Origin: Diabrotica undecimpunctata | Lineage: Eukaryota > Arthropoda > Insecta > Coleoptera > Chrysomelidae | Length of the DNA stretch: 64,000 nt | Direction of reading: 5' to 3' | Assembly (NCBI RefSeq): GCF_040954645.1 | Contig: NC_092803.1 | Coordinates: 120,547,961-120,611,960, forward strand | In this document: in pieces, positions 1 through 11,370 of the stretch | Numbering within the stretch: the first letter of the stretch is position 1 | Layout: the number at the start of each line of letters is the position of its first letter | The notes under the pieces: generated by a model | Databases searched by the model: none | What the model was told of the DNA's origin: nothing | What the model saw: the letters and a program-made list of their open reading frames with translations, nothing else | Position numbers and translations under genes: made by a program

Positions 1-224
1 TTGGAAGGATCACTCACTTGGCCTAGACCAGCGGCTTTACGTGCCGTCCGAAGCACGGTGACTGCTCAATTAAAATAGAAATTAAAACATTTTTAGTGTC
101 AGCCGCCACTGCGGTTATAAACTGAATTAAAAATAGTTTACTAAAATGATTCGTTTTTGCTGTCTGTGAGTAGTCGCGATATCTAAATCTACGAGTACTT
201 TTTTATTTTAATTCTTCATTCTTC
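1..224. other. Unassigned sequence at the left edge
   Basis: No open frame of note. A GC-richer stretch near positions 20-65 resembles non-coding repeat sequence. It abuts the CTT-rich tail of the LINE fragment that follows. Confidence 0.3.
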
Positions 225-655
225 TTCTTCTTCTTCTTCTTTGGCTTTTCCCATTATGAGTTCGCCGTTTTCGTCCTCCTCAGCACTCTATTCTCCCAGT
301 CACCTTCTCTGAGGTCTCTATATATCATAGCATTTCCGACGTATGTTTTCCATCTTGTAGCAGGTTTTCCGTCTTCTTCCTGGCGGGTCCCAGTTTAATA
401 TTCTTTTCGGCCACCTATGCGCTGGCATTCTTTGTACATACCCGTACCACTGCAGGGCTCTGTTTTCCAACTTTTTTGTAATTGAGCATTTTACTTCCAT
501 TCTGTTCCATATTTTCTCCGTTCTTGTTCTATCCGTTCTTGTGATTTGTAGACATCTTCTCATAAAGTCCAGTTTAACTGTTCTTATTTTATTTCGTATT
601 GTTGTTGTCATTGGCCATACTTCCGCTCCATATAGGGTAATATTCATCACTATGC
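225..655 (-). mobile_element. LINE 3' fragment (C-terminal region of reverse transcriptase ORF)
   Basis: Minus-strand frame 650-318 encodes about 110 residues of the region that follows the polymerase domain in many insect non-LTR retrotransposons. Motifs seen are 'LYGAEVW', 'MRRCLQITRTDR' and 'ALQWYGYVQRM', then a basic PGRRRK stretch. The CTT run at 221-245 reads as a GAA-type 3' tail on the minus strand, giving the 3' end of the element. The 5' part (endonuclease, catalytic RT) is missing, as expected of 5'-truncated insertion. Family assignment is from motif memory. Confidence 0.75.
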
Positions 656-928
656 TTTGAAAAGATCCTCTTTTTGTTTTCTTTGGTTAGAGTGTTGTTC
701 CATTCCAATTCTTCATTTAAAATCTAAAAGTCCGCTATTATCTGCGATACTTAATATGCCTGCTATCTTATGTTTTTTTTTGCTCGATAGCTTTTAAATA
801 TTAACCAGGGCAGTACCATTGTTTAGACATCCACTATGAGTCCAGTTATTCATTCAGGTATAGGTGACTTTTTTAACCATTGAAAACAAAGAATAGTACC
901 TATTACAAATTGAACCTAGTATAATATA

Positions 929-929
929 A

Positions 930-967
<38 letters not shown>
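929..967. repeat. (TA)n microsatellite
   Basis: Uninterrupted TA dinucleotides between AT-rich flanks, about 250 bp upstream of the Runx-like exon. Confidence 0.9.
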
Positions 968-975
<8 letters not shown>

Positions 976-1214
976 ATATCTTGAAGTTCTAGTATAAAAT
1001 GTAAAATTCTCAACAAGAAATGTCTAAAAACAAAACATTACTTAATTGTAAATAAGTCATTATAAATACCTACTATGTATAAATGAATTATTAAAAAGAA
1101 AGAAATTGATCGACCAAATGTAGATCAGGGTAATGTTTACAACTTGTTTAACATTGATTGCATTATTCAGCAAAATTTACCAGATTATTATTAATATTAA
1201 TTGTTTCTTTTCAG

Positions 1215-1358
1215 ATGACAATCCAAGTAGTACGACACATTGTCCTTCGAGTTCTTGGCCTGAATATACAAATTCGTACGCCCCTTATAGTCCTCAAACG
1301 AATTATTATGATCCACATCAAGATTCGACGCACGCCACACCTATACACCTACCGACAG
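1215..1358 (+). CDS. Runx-like penultimate exon
   Basis: Acceptor: pyrimidine tract then TTTTCAG at 1208-1214. Donor: G|GTAAAC at 1359. It enters with 2 nt of a split codon and leaves with 1 nt. It encodes 47 whole codons rich in Ser, Thr, Pro and Tyr ('SSSWPEYTNSY', 'YSPQTNYYDP'). Confidence 0.8.
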
Positions 1359-4300
1359 GTAAACAAACTTAAATACTTTTATTATGCGGATCAATTTTAA
1401 TTACTATTGGTATTTGTATTTTCTTCTGGTGGACACGAGTAAACGATAAAATATTTTGATGTCTGCATACACAACTAACTATCTAAAAGGACTTTATAAT
1501 CTTAATGACCTCCCCGAACCTAACAAGAAAAATTTTTGGTATACAGTGGACAAACAGTCAAAACTAAAACACTTATAAAAATATTTTACTAAAAGACAAC
1601 AATTATAAATTTTAGAGTTACTATAAGTTCTTACTATTATTACAAAACTCTGAGAAATGCCCAATTGTTATTGTATAAAACTAGGTATAAAACTCCGCTC
1701 TGCTAACAAATCTTTGTCTCACGTTTTAGAAGATACAATTTGTCCCTTAACCACTTGATACATGTCGTACATGGATTATGCATTATGCAGCGGACGAGAG
1801 ATGTTGAAAAGGGAATGACGCCTTAAAACTTAACCGTATCGAACAAAATGAAATGTAAAATCCGGAAGTTACAGTGAAAGCAGCCATATCATGAACTAAA
1901 TGGCCATACGATACATGATCATTAACGATGCCTTTGATGCATTAGGCGAAATCTATTAACAATCAGCTTTATTCCTGTACGCTGGGCTACAGCTGGACAA
2001 TTTTACCTAGCCACTCGTGGGAACAACTATGAATATTTACCAATAAGCAAGGCAAGCGTAGCGGTTCAATTTCAAAACCCAACTTCAAACCAACCTCACT
2101 TAAAACGCGTTAAAGTAACCAACCTCGCAATAAAAAGGATTCGAGGAAACAGCCATAGAGCTCATAAAGGGTAAAATCTGATGTTGTAGGTATCAGTGAA
2201 GTAAAGAAATGAAAGAAAATCTAACCACTCTTTAATCAAACCACTTGTATTAGTTTACACGAAGGAATTGTCAACTACATCATATTGATAAATAAAATAT
2301 GTCTAGAGTAGTCTACTTAAATATAAAATTAAGCTCCAGATACATTTTTAAAATAATACAGGTTTACAGTACATTGTTATATATGGAGAGGCAATTTTCC
2401 CCAATATGCGAGCTGGAAGATACCACATTGTTTTTCTTACATATAGTTTCCAAAAGTACCTGTATGAGTATAATTAAACTTTTAATTTTGTTCTCCTGCG
2501 CATCGATATAGTTATTTCTTCCCATCAATAAAGTCTAAGCAAAAGCTCTAATCATTCTAACATTGTTGTTCTATTGCAAAAAGATCAATATTGTAATGAG
2601 CTTTTTTTATCTTTTGTGATTTCAAATCAGATTGTTTGTCAGCTTCTAATTGCACAATCACTTATTCTTGTTACATTAACTTCTTCCAATCCATTTCTTG
2701 TTATAAATGATGTTTGTATTACTATAATCAAGTACCGTATAAGTGTATATACCGATCATGTAGTCATGGTTAAGCTTGTTTTGCTTTCACCTCACATTCT
2801 TCAGTTTTTTTTCCAGCATGGTGACCTAGGTGACCTAGCAGGCCAAAGTATCTTGATGTTAAGAGCAGTACCGCTTTTTGTTTGGTCTTATAAAAATATT
2901 CACTAAGACTCAGTTGTTTAATGTACTCTAGGAGGTTCTTCGAAATGACACCATAATAAAGAGAATAATAGATATCATCTTGGGTACTATGCATTCTCCA
3001 AATTCTCTTATTTGGATATCAAGATCTCTGTACTTGACGATCTTCTCTAATTTAAAACGCGTGTTATTAATTTAGATCAGATAGTAAGTTGATTAACTAG
3101 TATGAAATGCGATCTATTATGTGCCACTGGTTGGTTTGTGAGCACAGTGCGACCAAATATAGCTTTTATTTGTCGTGCTTGAAGCTTACTATCAGGGATT
3201 TGTAATAAGGAAGATGGTTGTTTTGGAGGAGTTCCAGTTTGGTGGCTAGTTGTTGATAAAGACTTTTTCCTATTAATTCGTACCGTTTTTTTATACGTAA
3301 TTAGTTCCGACAAACGCCTGCTAGCCTTCGATAAGATGTTAAAAATGCTTTCTTGGGCTTAACATCCATATAATTATTATTTTTATTATAGATTATTATT
3401 ATAGAACAAATAAGGGCAAAGAAGCGAGCTCCTATTATGGCCAACAATACAGGGAAATATCATCGTAAAACTAATGATAGTTATAGAAAAATGAGTATTA
3501 AATTAATTACAGAAATTAAAAATATACAAAACCAAATTATGAAACACGATGCATTCCTATAAGCAAAATATAGTAGGATCAAATCTATTCTTAAAACTGT
3601 TTACTGCCGTGGCAGATGTATTGTCTCGATCTAAATTATTCCAGACATTAAATATCCTGTTTGGCAAGATGCTCACTCTGGACCTTCCTGTGATATGTTC
3701 CCTCTGTAACTTATAAATTTGGTAATATTTTGTCTTGGCTTAAAGTAAATATGTTGTTCAGATTTCCATAATTGAGTTTTAGCATACGGAATTAGGTCAC
3801 TTCGAAGACGTCGAAGCTCCAATGTCGTTAGATGAGTCATAGAGACTCTATCTTCATAATTAGGTCGTACGTTTACAGAGTTTGCAAAAAGAAATTAGAG
3901 AGTTATGTGTAAAACATTTACGGATCGGAAACAATTTTGAGTTTGCACGTTTATACATCGACCTATGTGATCCAACCGATTTAAGTGACTATTAATTATC
4001 ACTTCGAGATCGTTGATTGAGATTACCGAGTTTAAGGGATGTTAATTAATAAAATACAAGTATAGTACAAGGCATTTCTCAATGTTAAGAAAAAGTAACC
4101 ATTCTGAGGACCATTTGAATATTGAGCCAGCTCGTATTGAATAACGTCTTGGTTAATACTGGGATTCACATATAATTTGCTATTATCAGCGTAAATGGAA
4201 ACCTTTCTGGATTCAATGAGCGAAATATCGCTGATCCAAGGTCTGATCCTTGTGTGACTCCACTCTTCACTGGTTTATTTACACTGGTTTATCTTAACAC

Positions 4301-5962
4301 GAACTCGGAAGTACCTGTGAACGAACCTTATGAAAGCCATGCTGTTAGTGAGGGATGTAAGTTTTTTGAAGGAGAGACAAAAATAATGGATTCCATAACC
4401 TTGCCGACAACAGGTACTAGACAGATTTTGTGATATATATTGCCATCAAGTTTATTGCGTTTCTTGAAAATAGCAATAACCGAATCCAATTCCCAGAATG
4501 AAGGGAGATAACCATAGATTTTTTAAATTATTTAAGGAAAAGAAGGTTAGTATGTATAATCCATGCGAAGAATTATTGTTTCCGGTGTGAAAAAGATATC
4601 AAAAGTTGAATGCAGACGTGAACACATTATTTAAGGAACGTTATCGTTAGGTTTACCTGTGAAAACCTGAAAACAATAAACATTCCAAGAGTTCTTTTTT
4701 CGAAGAACATAAAGACCTGTCATCTTTTGAAGTAATGATGTGGAGACTTCAGAAGATAAAAATGTGCGAATGTACCAATAAACTTTTTTAATATTACCAC
4801 TTGCAATGATAGATTCTTCAATGTCTGTTCTTACCTTTAGCAAATGATTGGTTGGCTCAGTTTCAAGACAATCATAAGTAAGGGAATCAGGGAGTTTATA
4901 TGTTCGCCAAAGCTTTCACTTCCGTTGACTTAAGTGTGCAGCCGAGAGGTTAATTAAAGGTTTTAATTGGTTTCTGTGTGGTTGCCGTTATGTTAGATCA
5001 TTAAAAACAGTTTAAATAGCAGTATGAAGAAAATAATCGTACATTCACGATGTATGTGAGCCATTAATAAAAATAGATTGTCAGTCTAGCTGGGATAAAA
5101 TAGAATTAATATTAAATGTGAGCTATAATAAGCGAGTGTCAGAAATACCCACAGAAAACGACACTTTAAGTGTAGAAATTAATTGATCGTCATTGGTGAA
5201 AACTAAAAAAGCATGATCTTGGCTCTAAACCTTGTAGGTTCAGTTATCAGTTGTAGTACATATAAGTTCATGATACAGTTTTTTGGGAATTGATAGTATC
5301 AATTTTGGAAATTATGGGCCAGCTAATCTCTGGAAAATTTTAATCTCCGAAAAAATGAGATTTTTAAGTCTATCTTGTTATTAGAATTTTATATAAATAC
5401 ATTTTGTCGTTTAAATATATTTTTGTTGATAAAAACCATTTTATTAATCTTATTTATTTTGATTTCAGTTCTTCCAGACTCAAGCTCAAATGAGTACATC
5501 ACAACATCACTGACCTCTCCGCCGCCCCTATTCAACAGTGCCAAACCTGATTTAGAAATGATCAGCAGTAGATACCCCGACAATAATTCATATTGTCCGA
5601 ACAACTGGCCAGCAAACTCAACGGCGTACAACAACAACTACTACAACCATTCCTACAACCAACAGCAGTATTTAAATACCCCCACAATGGTGGTGTATCC
5701 CTCTTTATATTCGACTGTGAATCAAAGCCAAATACACTTCCACCTGCATGCCCCCAGTGATAAGCTAGACCCGTACAAAAATGAACCCTATATCAAAAGT
5801 GAGCAGTATTTAACTGATAGTGCAGGTTTGACAAATCCCCAGAGGGTGGAAGCAGTGCAGAATAGTGAAGTGGTGCATCCACATGTCGATTCCTTAAGAA
5901 TCGAGGACTCTGAAAGAAACGCACAATCTCAAAATGATCCTTCAGTGTGGAGGCCGTACTGA
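1215..5962 (+). CDS. Runt-related (RUNX family) transcription factor, last two exons, partial
   Basis: Two exons, 1215-1358 and 5469-5962, share compatible phase (1 nt + 2 nt) and have clean AG and GT borders. Together they give about 211 residues ending 'NDPSVWRPY' and a TGA stop at 5960-5962. VWRPY at the extreme C-terminus is the Groucho/TLE co-repressor docking motif of Runt-domain proteins. The rest is low-complexity, rich in Ser, Pro, Asn and Tyr, like the transactivation tail of these factors. The DNA-binding Runt domain must lie in exons left of the window. Insects carry several paralogues (runt, lozenge and others) and the tail does not show which. The 4.1-kb intron holds a LINE endonuclease fragment and a CR1-like LINE. 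Confidence 0.85.
2160..2400 (+). mobile_element. LINE endonuclease fragment (decayed)
   Basis: Frame pieces 'VVGISEVKK' near 2190 and 'SRVVYLNIKLSSRY', 'KIIQVY' near 2305-2365 match the APE-type endonuclease of RTE-like non-LTR elements. The neighbouring frame is broken by stops. A better version of the same domain is at 7090-7690. Confidence 0.6.
2401..3589. other. Intronic sequence without recognised gene
   Basis: Lies in the last Runx-like intron. Open frames of 70-110 codons on either strand (2574-2906, 3313-3077) show no family motif and overlap each other; I treat them as chance or decayed repeat. Confidence 0.4.
3590..5240 (-). mobile_element. CR1/L2-like LINE, degenerate ORF2
   Basis: Read on the minus strand from 5240 to 3590, scattered frames follow the order of a CR1/L2-type ORF2. 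First comes an endonuclease tail ('FLVFTNDDQLISTLKV'), then 'VRTDIEESIIASGNIKKVYW' and 'LDSVIAIFKKRNKLDGN', then the RT segment 'LLPVVGKVMESII'-like and 'KSGVTQGSDLG'. It ends with 'RSRVSILPNRIFNVWNNLDR' and 'SATAVNSF', a C-terminal signature of this group. Many stops and frameshifts make it non-functional. It occupies most of the last Runx-like intron. Confidence 0.7.
5469..5962 (+). CDS. Runx-like terminal exon with VWRPY
   Basis: Acceptor TTTCAG at 5463-5468. The exon opens with 2 nt completing a Val codon, then runs 'LPDSSSNEY' to 'NDPSVWRPY' and stops at 5962. It contains an Asn/Tyr-rich stretch ('NNNYYNHSYNQQQY') and 'YIKSEQYL'. A possible poly(A) signal ATTAAA is at 6106-6111. Confidence 0.85.
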
Positions 5963-6640
5963 TCAAATTTAAGTTTATTTATTATTGTAATATATGTTTA
6001 ACATTGATTTTGTTGTTTTACTATTACTTGTTAATAATATTAGTATGTATTTATTATGCAGAGCGATAGAAGGTATTACCTTATTACACTGGAACATATT
6101 ACCTCATTAAATTATGTCAAGAGAAAGCCTTTAAAATAACGAACAAACTAACATTTTCATTTTATCATAGTAGACATTATTGGTGCTAGAAAATGCTGTC
6201 AAATTTAAAGTGAAAATCCCGGAAAATGTTAAGATGTAATTAGGAAAATGCAAAATGAATCAATAAGGCAGTACAAAAATTGATAACCAAAAAATCGAGA
6301 TTTATATTAATAAGTTATTAACTTTCTATTAAGTCTCTCAATCCCCCAGACACTACTACACTGACCTGACTTGGCGCGAACATTTCTCACAGTAGGATTT
6401 TGATTGACGGGTGGAGCGGACGGTATTTTCTTTATGAGAGGTCTCCAAGTCGAAGGTAACCGTATGCCGTCATCTCTTTAAAGAGACAATTTGGCATTTT
6501 TTTGATTTTCTATGGCTTCTCGGATAATTATTGGTTTATAGAAGAGGATGGGGCTATGATTCTGGAGTTTTCAAAATCAATTTTGTGCTATGTATGAAGA
6601 TGGTGCCGGTCTCAGCTTGCGTAAAGGAAGGAATCTGAAC
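5963..6640. other. Runx-like 3' UTR and intergenic sequence
   Basis: AT-rich, no supported gene. ATTAAA at 6106 is the best candidate poly(A) signal, but no clear downstream element is visible. From about 6360 the base composition changes toward the LINE that follows. Confidence 0.4.
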
Positions 6641-7700
6641 TAAGTAGGGGTCCTTCAGTACTCTGAGCAAGACAGACTGGGCAGAGGTGTCCTCAACCCC
6701 GACACGGCACGTCCCAATGGCTGATAGGGAACTTCCTGTAGATATGCAGGACAGGTACGAATAAGGCTTAGCCAAATAAGTACCCGCGGATCAACTGAGG
6801 ACATGACACAGGTCAGCAGCTGTGTCATTAGTGGTCCGTGGCTGCGGAATATAATTCCAGACAGGTGCGGTACCATAAAGTCGCAGGCGGCAATCAAGTT
6901 GATTTAACCGGCTGTGATACTGCAAACACTCACCAACCCGTCTGGCAGGCGTGGTGTTTTAATGCCAATATACCCCTTAAAACCACGATGTCAGATTTTA
7001 AAACAAATACAGATTTACCCCAGGGGAGTAGGATGCGTCCAAAATCTCATACTGATTTATCAGTCTGTCCCAAGGATTCTGAGGGGGACAAAAAACTTAC
7101 TATACGGAAACCCAAAAACCCCGTAACTCTTTACGTTAGTACATACAATGCCAGAAGTGTACTGTCCGAGGAGAGATTTACAGACATGGAAACTGAAATG
7201 AATAAAATTAAATGAGATGTCATAGTTATCAGCGACATTAGAAAGAGAGGTGAAACTTTGAAAACACTGAAACCTGGACATATATTTTAACAGATTGACC
7301 CTGAAACTACATCAATTGTAGACATCGGTTTCTTTGTCCATAAAAACCTCACGAACAAGATAATAAACATCCAAAGTATAATATCTAGAGTGGCATATCT
7401 TATTCTGAAGTTAAACAGTAGATATCAACTCAAAATTATTCAAGTATACGCTCCAATAACAGACCATACAGACGAAGAAAACAAAATATTTTATGACGAT
7501 ATATCTACTACGCTTAATGACTCTCATACTCAATTCACAATTTTATGTGGCGATTTCAACGCAAAAATAGGTGTAAAAGGAGCAGAGCTAGAAATATCCT
7601 TGTGAAAATTCGGTTCCCAAGGAAGAAATTACCGAGGAGAAACGCTACTAGGATTCCTACTTCATAATAATTTATTTAACATAAACAGCTTCTTTTACAA
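6640..7700 (+). mobile_element. RTE-like LINE: 5' region and apurinic endonuclease domain, pseudogene
   Basis: The frame from 6838 runs 125 codons and enters an endonuclease N-terminus ('STYNARSVLSEERF'), then a TGA at 7213-7215. Reading on, 'DVIVISDIRKRGE', 'SRVAYLILKLNSRYQLKIIQ', 'VYAPITDHTDEENKIFYDDI', 'ILCGDFNAKIG' and 'FGSQGRNYRGETLLGFLLHN' reproduce the APE-type endonuclease of RTE-like elements. Asn and Asp residues of 'GDFNA' belong to the catalytic core. At least three in-frame stops disable it. The RT part is absent: at 7700 it meets an opposite-strand LINE fragment. Confidence 0.75.
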
Positions 7701-8285
7701 TTAATACTTCTATGGAAGGTTGTCACTCCACTACTTCTTCTGTCGATTGGTGACTTTTCTGTTGCTATTTTGAAGACATGAATCTCCTCTATCCTGCTTA
7801 TGTGGTTATTCCATTCTTTTTTTCTATTTTGTATCCATTCATTTATACAATGTACGTTTCATTTTCTTCTAATGTTTTCAGTTCTCTTTCGATCTGTCAG
7901 CGTATTTCCTGTAATTCTTCTCAGTACTCTCATCTCTGCCGTTTCCAGTAGCCTTTGCGTTGTAGCTGTGTCGGGTCTTGTTTCTGAGGCATATGTCATT
8001 TTTGGTCTTACACTGGCTTTATAAATTCTTGACTTCATCTTAGTGTTATTGTGTCTGTTTCGACATGTAGTGTTAGGTATCCTGCTAGTCTATTTGCTTT
8101 TTGTACTTGATCCCTCACTTTTTTGTCCAGGTCTTCATAGCTAGACAGTGTAATTCCCAGGTATTTTATTTCCATTACTTGTTCAATAATGATGCCGTCA
8201 ATTTCTATTTTACATCTGGTTGGTTGTTTGCTGACTACTATTGTTTTAGTTTTCTGAGATGAGATTGTCATATTAAATTCTTTTG
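7701..8285 (-). mobile_element. LINE C-terminal fragment, minus strand
   Basis: Minus-strand frame 8271-8035 gives 'KTIVVSKQPTRCKIEIDG', 'VMEIKYLGITLSSYEDLD' and 'QKANRLAGYL', the region just after the catalytic YADD block of RTE-like RTs. Further left, broken frames give 'SETRPDTATTQRLLETAEM' and 'RRITGNTLTDRERTENI'. It abuts the plus-strand endonuclease fragment head-on. Confidence 0.7.
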
Positions 8286-8418
8286 CTCTTATGTTAAATC
8301 TGTGGACCAGTCTTTGCAGACTATCTTAATCTTGGGCTATCAATATTGCATCGTCCATCGAGATCCAGGTAGAACCATGAACTCTACTGTTCAAAGAGAC
8401 ACCGATCTCAGAATTCGT

Positions 8419-8600
8419 TAAACTTCAGAGACTTCGACGGGCTGGTCAAGTAGTGAAAATGGAGACCGAAAGAGCCGTAGATAGTAGAATGCATGACGCA
8501 AGACCAAAAGGACGGCCACGGAAAAGGTAGGAGGATAAAGTGGCGGCGGACAGGCAAAATTTGCTCGATGGCGTGGGACCGGTAAAGTTGGAGGCATAGT
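8419..8600 (+). mobile_element. LINE C-terminal scrap
   Basis: Frame 'LQRLRRAGQVVKMETERAVD' followed by 'ARPKGRPRKR' and a stop matches the end of an RT ORF, where a basic GRPRKRW motif is usual. About 60 codons remain. Confidence 0.6.
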
Positions 8601-9100
8601 TTGGAGGAGGTGTCAGTTATTTGAACTGGTCATTTTAAAAAAATCATATCTATATTACAAATGATGTTAAATGATGAAAGTTATACTAAATTTTCAATGT
8701 TGAAATCTCAGTGTAAATCGCTTTTAAGGCAATGCTACAGTCAGAGCATGTAGCAGACCCTCAATCATGTACTCAAGTTGATAGTAGGCCAGTTGGGAGA
8801 TTTGCCAATGCCAATGTTATTTGCCAAATGAAGTATTCTTCGATACTACATCTCATTATTTATCTAAAACTGCTAATTTATTTGATAGATACTTTTTCTC
8901 AGTATATCACCACAGTAATAAGATAGAGATTCAGGTTTTTACCTTGTTTAGGCTTTGTACCTCTTCAAGGGTGGTATTTTTATTGGGAAACGTCAACTTA
9001 TGCATATTACCTCTCTCCAGGACTAAGTGGTGGCTGTAACGCAGTAGTGTCAGAAGGACTTATTGCATTTGGGTGCCGGTTGGACCAAGCCCGCTACTAA
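8601..9100. other. Unassigned repeat-like sequence
   Basis: Short overlapping frames only (8732-8926, 8821-9039), no motif recognised. It leads into the G-poor coding remnant. Confidence 0.3.
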
Positions 9101-9577
9101 GTACAAGTTCTGTTGGAAAACGGTCCTTTTCAGATGTTGACCTTTTTTGTTTTGTTCGGTTTAAACGCGTGGAGGATAGCTGTGGCTGTGTCCTCACCTA
9201 GGATCAGGTATGAAAACAAAAATAACCGCCAAAACCACCAGACACAGACAGAAGAAGAAGCACAATTTATATCAAGCGCATCACAAGTGTCTATCACTAT
9301 AGATGGACACGAACCAAGGACATAACAGGAATGGGGGCAGACTCTGCCTCCAAAATCCTGAGATGGCTAGCAAACACATTACACCAATCATCCAAAACAT
9401 ATACGCACAAAAAGCAAAAACCCCACAAAGCCCCACACGAATCAAAAACATAATACATAAAATATGCTCACCACTCACACAAGATACACAACACACACCA
9501 ACACACACTACACCTGCACACACACACACACTACACCAACACACACTGCTCCAAAACATACACAACACACACAATAT
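9100..9577 (+). pseudogene. A/C-rich, G-poor retroelement-like coding remnant, left part
   Basis: From about 9230 the plus strand becomes rich in A and C and poor in G, ending in CA-rich sequence at 9480-9560. The longest frame (9303-9644) is rich in Thr, His, Gln and Pro. The same skew resumes at 10,650 after an inverted-repeat insertion, so both parts probably derive from one element. Such skewed sense strands are seen in gag-like ORF1s of some non-LTR elements; this is inference, as no zinc knuckle is visible. Confidence 0.4.
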
Positions 9578-10632
9578 AGGTTATTCCACGAATATACGAC
9601 TGTTTTGGATTACTTCGACAACGAATATTTTACTGTGCAAATAGAGGTATGAAGGTAAATTGGTCTAATCATTATTCCAATAAAAAGGATCTACTAGTAT
9701 GACATCTAAACTAAAATTATTTCAGTTAATAGATGTTCAGATAGACGCAAAATTTATTGTGAAATTTAATCCGAAAATAACAAAAATTTTTACACAAACG
9801 CTACTATAAATAAATATAATGACAGACATTTGGGTAAGCTTTCCGTGAAATGTAAACACCAAAGAGGCGTGCCGGGTTTCTTTGATATTACACTATTTTA
9901 TTATCCGTAAAATAGTTTCATACTATTTTATTACTTTATTAGGTACTACAACTGTGATAAAAAGAAATATACTATTTTTAATATAAATGAAAAGAAATTG
10001 GCAGAACGATGGTTCAGAAACCAGAAAAAGGATTTAATATTTCACTTTGTTAGTTTTAAATATTTGTTTGCTTGAGTGGATGTACTCTTAAAAGTTCCGA
10101 AAGTATCGGGTATAACATACCGGCTATTGACAGTTAAAGTAACAAGTCGTTACAGATATTAAAAAGTAACGAAAATTTATATACAGTTTCATATATCGCC
10201 GACTGATTATGGCTGTGAATCTGATCGTTGATGATAGTTTTAGGAGATTAGGAGAATAAGAGAATAAGTAAGTTTTTTTGTTTTTTTTTTTTAATACTAA
10301 TTGAATATTCGACTAAATAAATTACACTATTTGATCACTTAAGTATTGTTACACTTCGTTTAAATAACTTAATTCAAAAACCAAATTGTTTACAATACTA
10401 AACTCAATGATAGTAATTATATACTTCAAAATCTGAATTACTGTTCTATAAACTATTAACTCTATATTTATATCATAACTTCATATTTAAATCTAAGGTT
10501 TATATTTGTCATAACAGTATTTTAAAAATGGGGAGAATTTACTATTGTACAATTCAGCACATTGGACCATTTGAATCGATACCTTAAAGCGAATTTAAAA
10601 CAGTCGTATATTCGTGGAATGGAGTATACTAC
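9578..10632. mobile_element. Non-autonomous inverted-repeat (MITE-like) element
   Basis: ATTCCACGAATATACGACTG begins about 9582 and its reverse complement ends near 10,625, with matching extension into GTTTT. Between the arms is about 1 kb of AT-rich sequence without coding potential. It interrupts the A/C-rich coding remnant. A target duplication could not be fixed by eye. Confidence 0.6.
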
Positions 10633-10649
10633 ATCATACTATTCCCAAA

Positions 10650-11370
10650 AAAATTGTCCAGTCCAAGAAAATTTTACCGCACCCTTAAAAACCACAACCT
10701 CCTCGGAGACATCCCCTTTAACCTAGAAATGGAACCATCCAAAAATCAAGCCATCCTCTACATAACAGGTTATATTCCCAACATAAGAGAATGGGAAGAG
10801 GATCTGCAAGCCATCACAGACCACAGTTACATAACCATATTCAATCTCAAACCCTTAGAATACACAGACACAAATAACACAACGCCAAAAATACTCACCA
10901 CACTAAAGAAAACACGCACACAGAACAACACACTGCTATCCCGTCCACATCCAAAGCATCCACTCCTTTCCATGATCCCCCACCCCAAAACCCTCATACC
11001 TACACTTCCCTACAAGCACAAAGCACACTCTCACAAACACATACTCAACCAACACTATCACCCATGCACTCACCCACACACTCACCCATACACTGACCCA
11101 TACACTTACTCACTACAGTACAATAGACCACACCTACACAACCACATATAACCAACACACAACCCACAACACAAAACACACAACAGCCACCACACACCAC
11201 CCAAAATTACAGAATCGAGGCCATCCCCCCAGTAATCTGTTAACAAAGACCATTCTATCGACTTATCACAGAAAACAATCTAGTCCCATATTTAGACTCA
11301 ATAAAAGTCTTCCCAACACAAAAGGTAGCCTCCGTAGGAACTACCAATCGTCTAGGTCTTGTTTCCGGAA
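10650..11370 (+). pseudogene. A/C-rich, G-poor ORF, possible gag-like ORF1, right part
   Basis: Frame 10654-11151 (165 codons) starts 'SSPRKFYRTLKNHNLLGDIP', contains 'ILYITGYIPNIREWEEDLQA' and ends in a His/Pro/Thr-rich stretch. Beyond its stop, at about 11,205-11,345, a second segment reads 'RPFYRLITENNLVPYLDSIK' after an in-frame stop. The two segments share an 'FYR-L-x-x-NL' pattern, suggesting a repeated or related domain. This resembles the domain preceding zinc knuckles in LINE ORF1 proteins, but I do not firmly recognise it. Confidence 0.4.
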
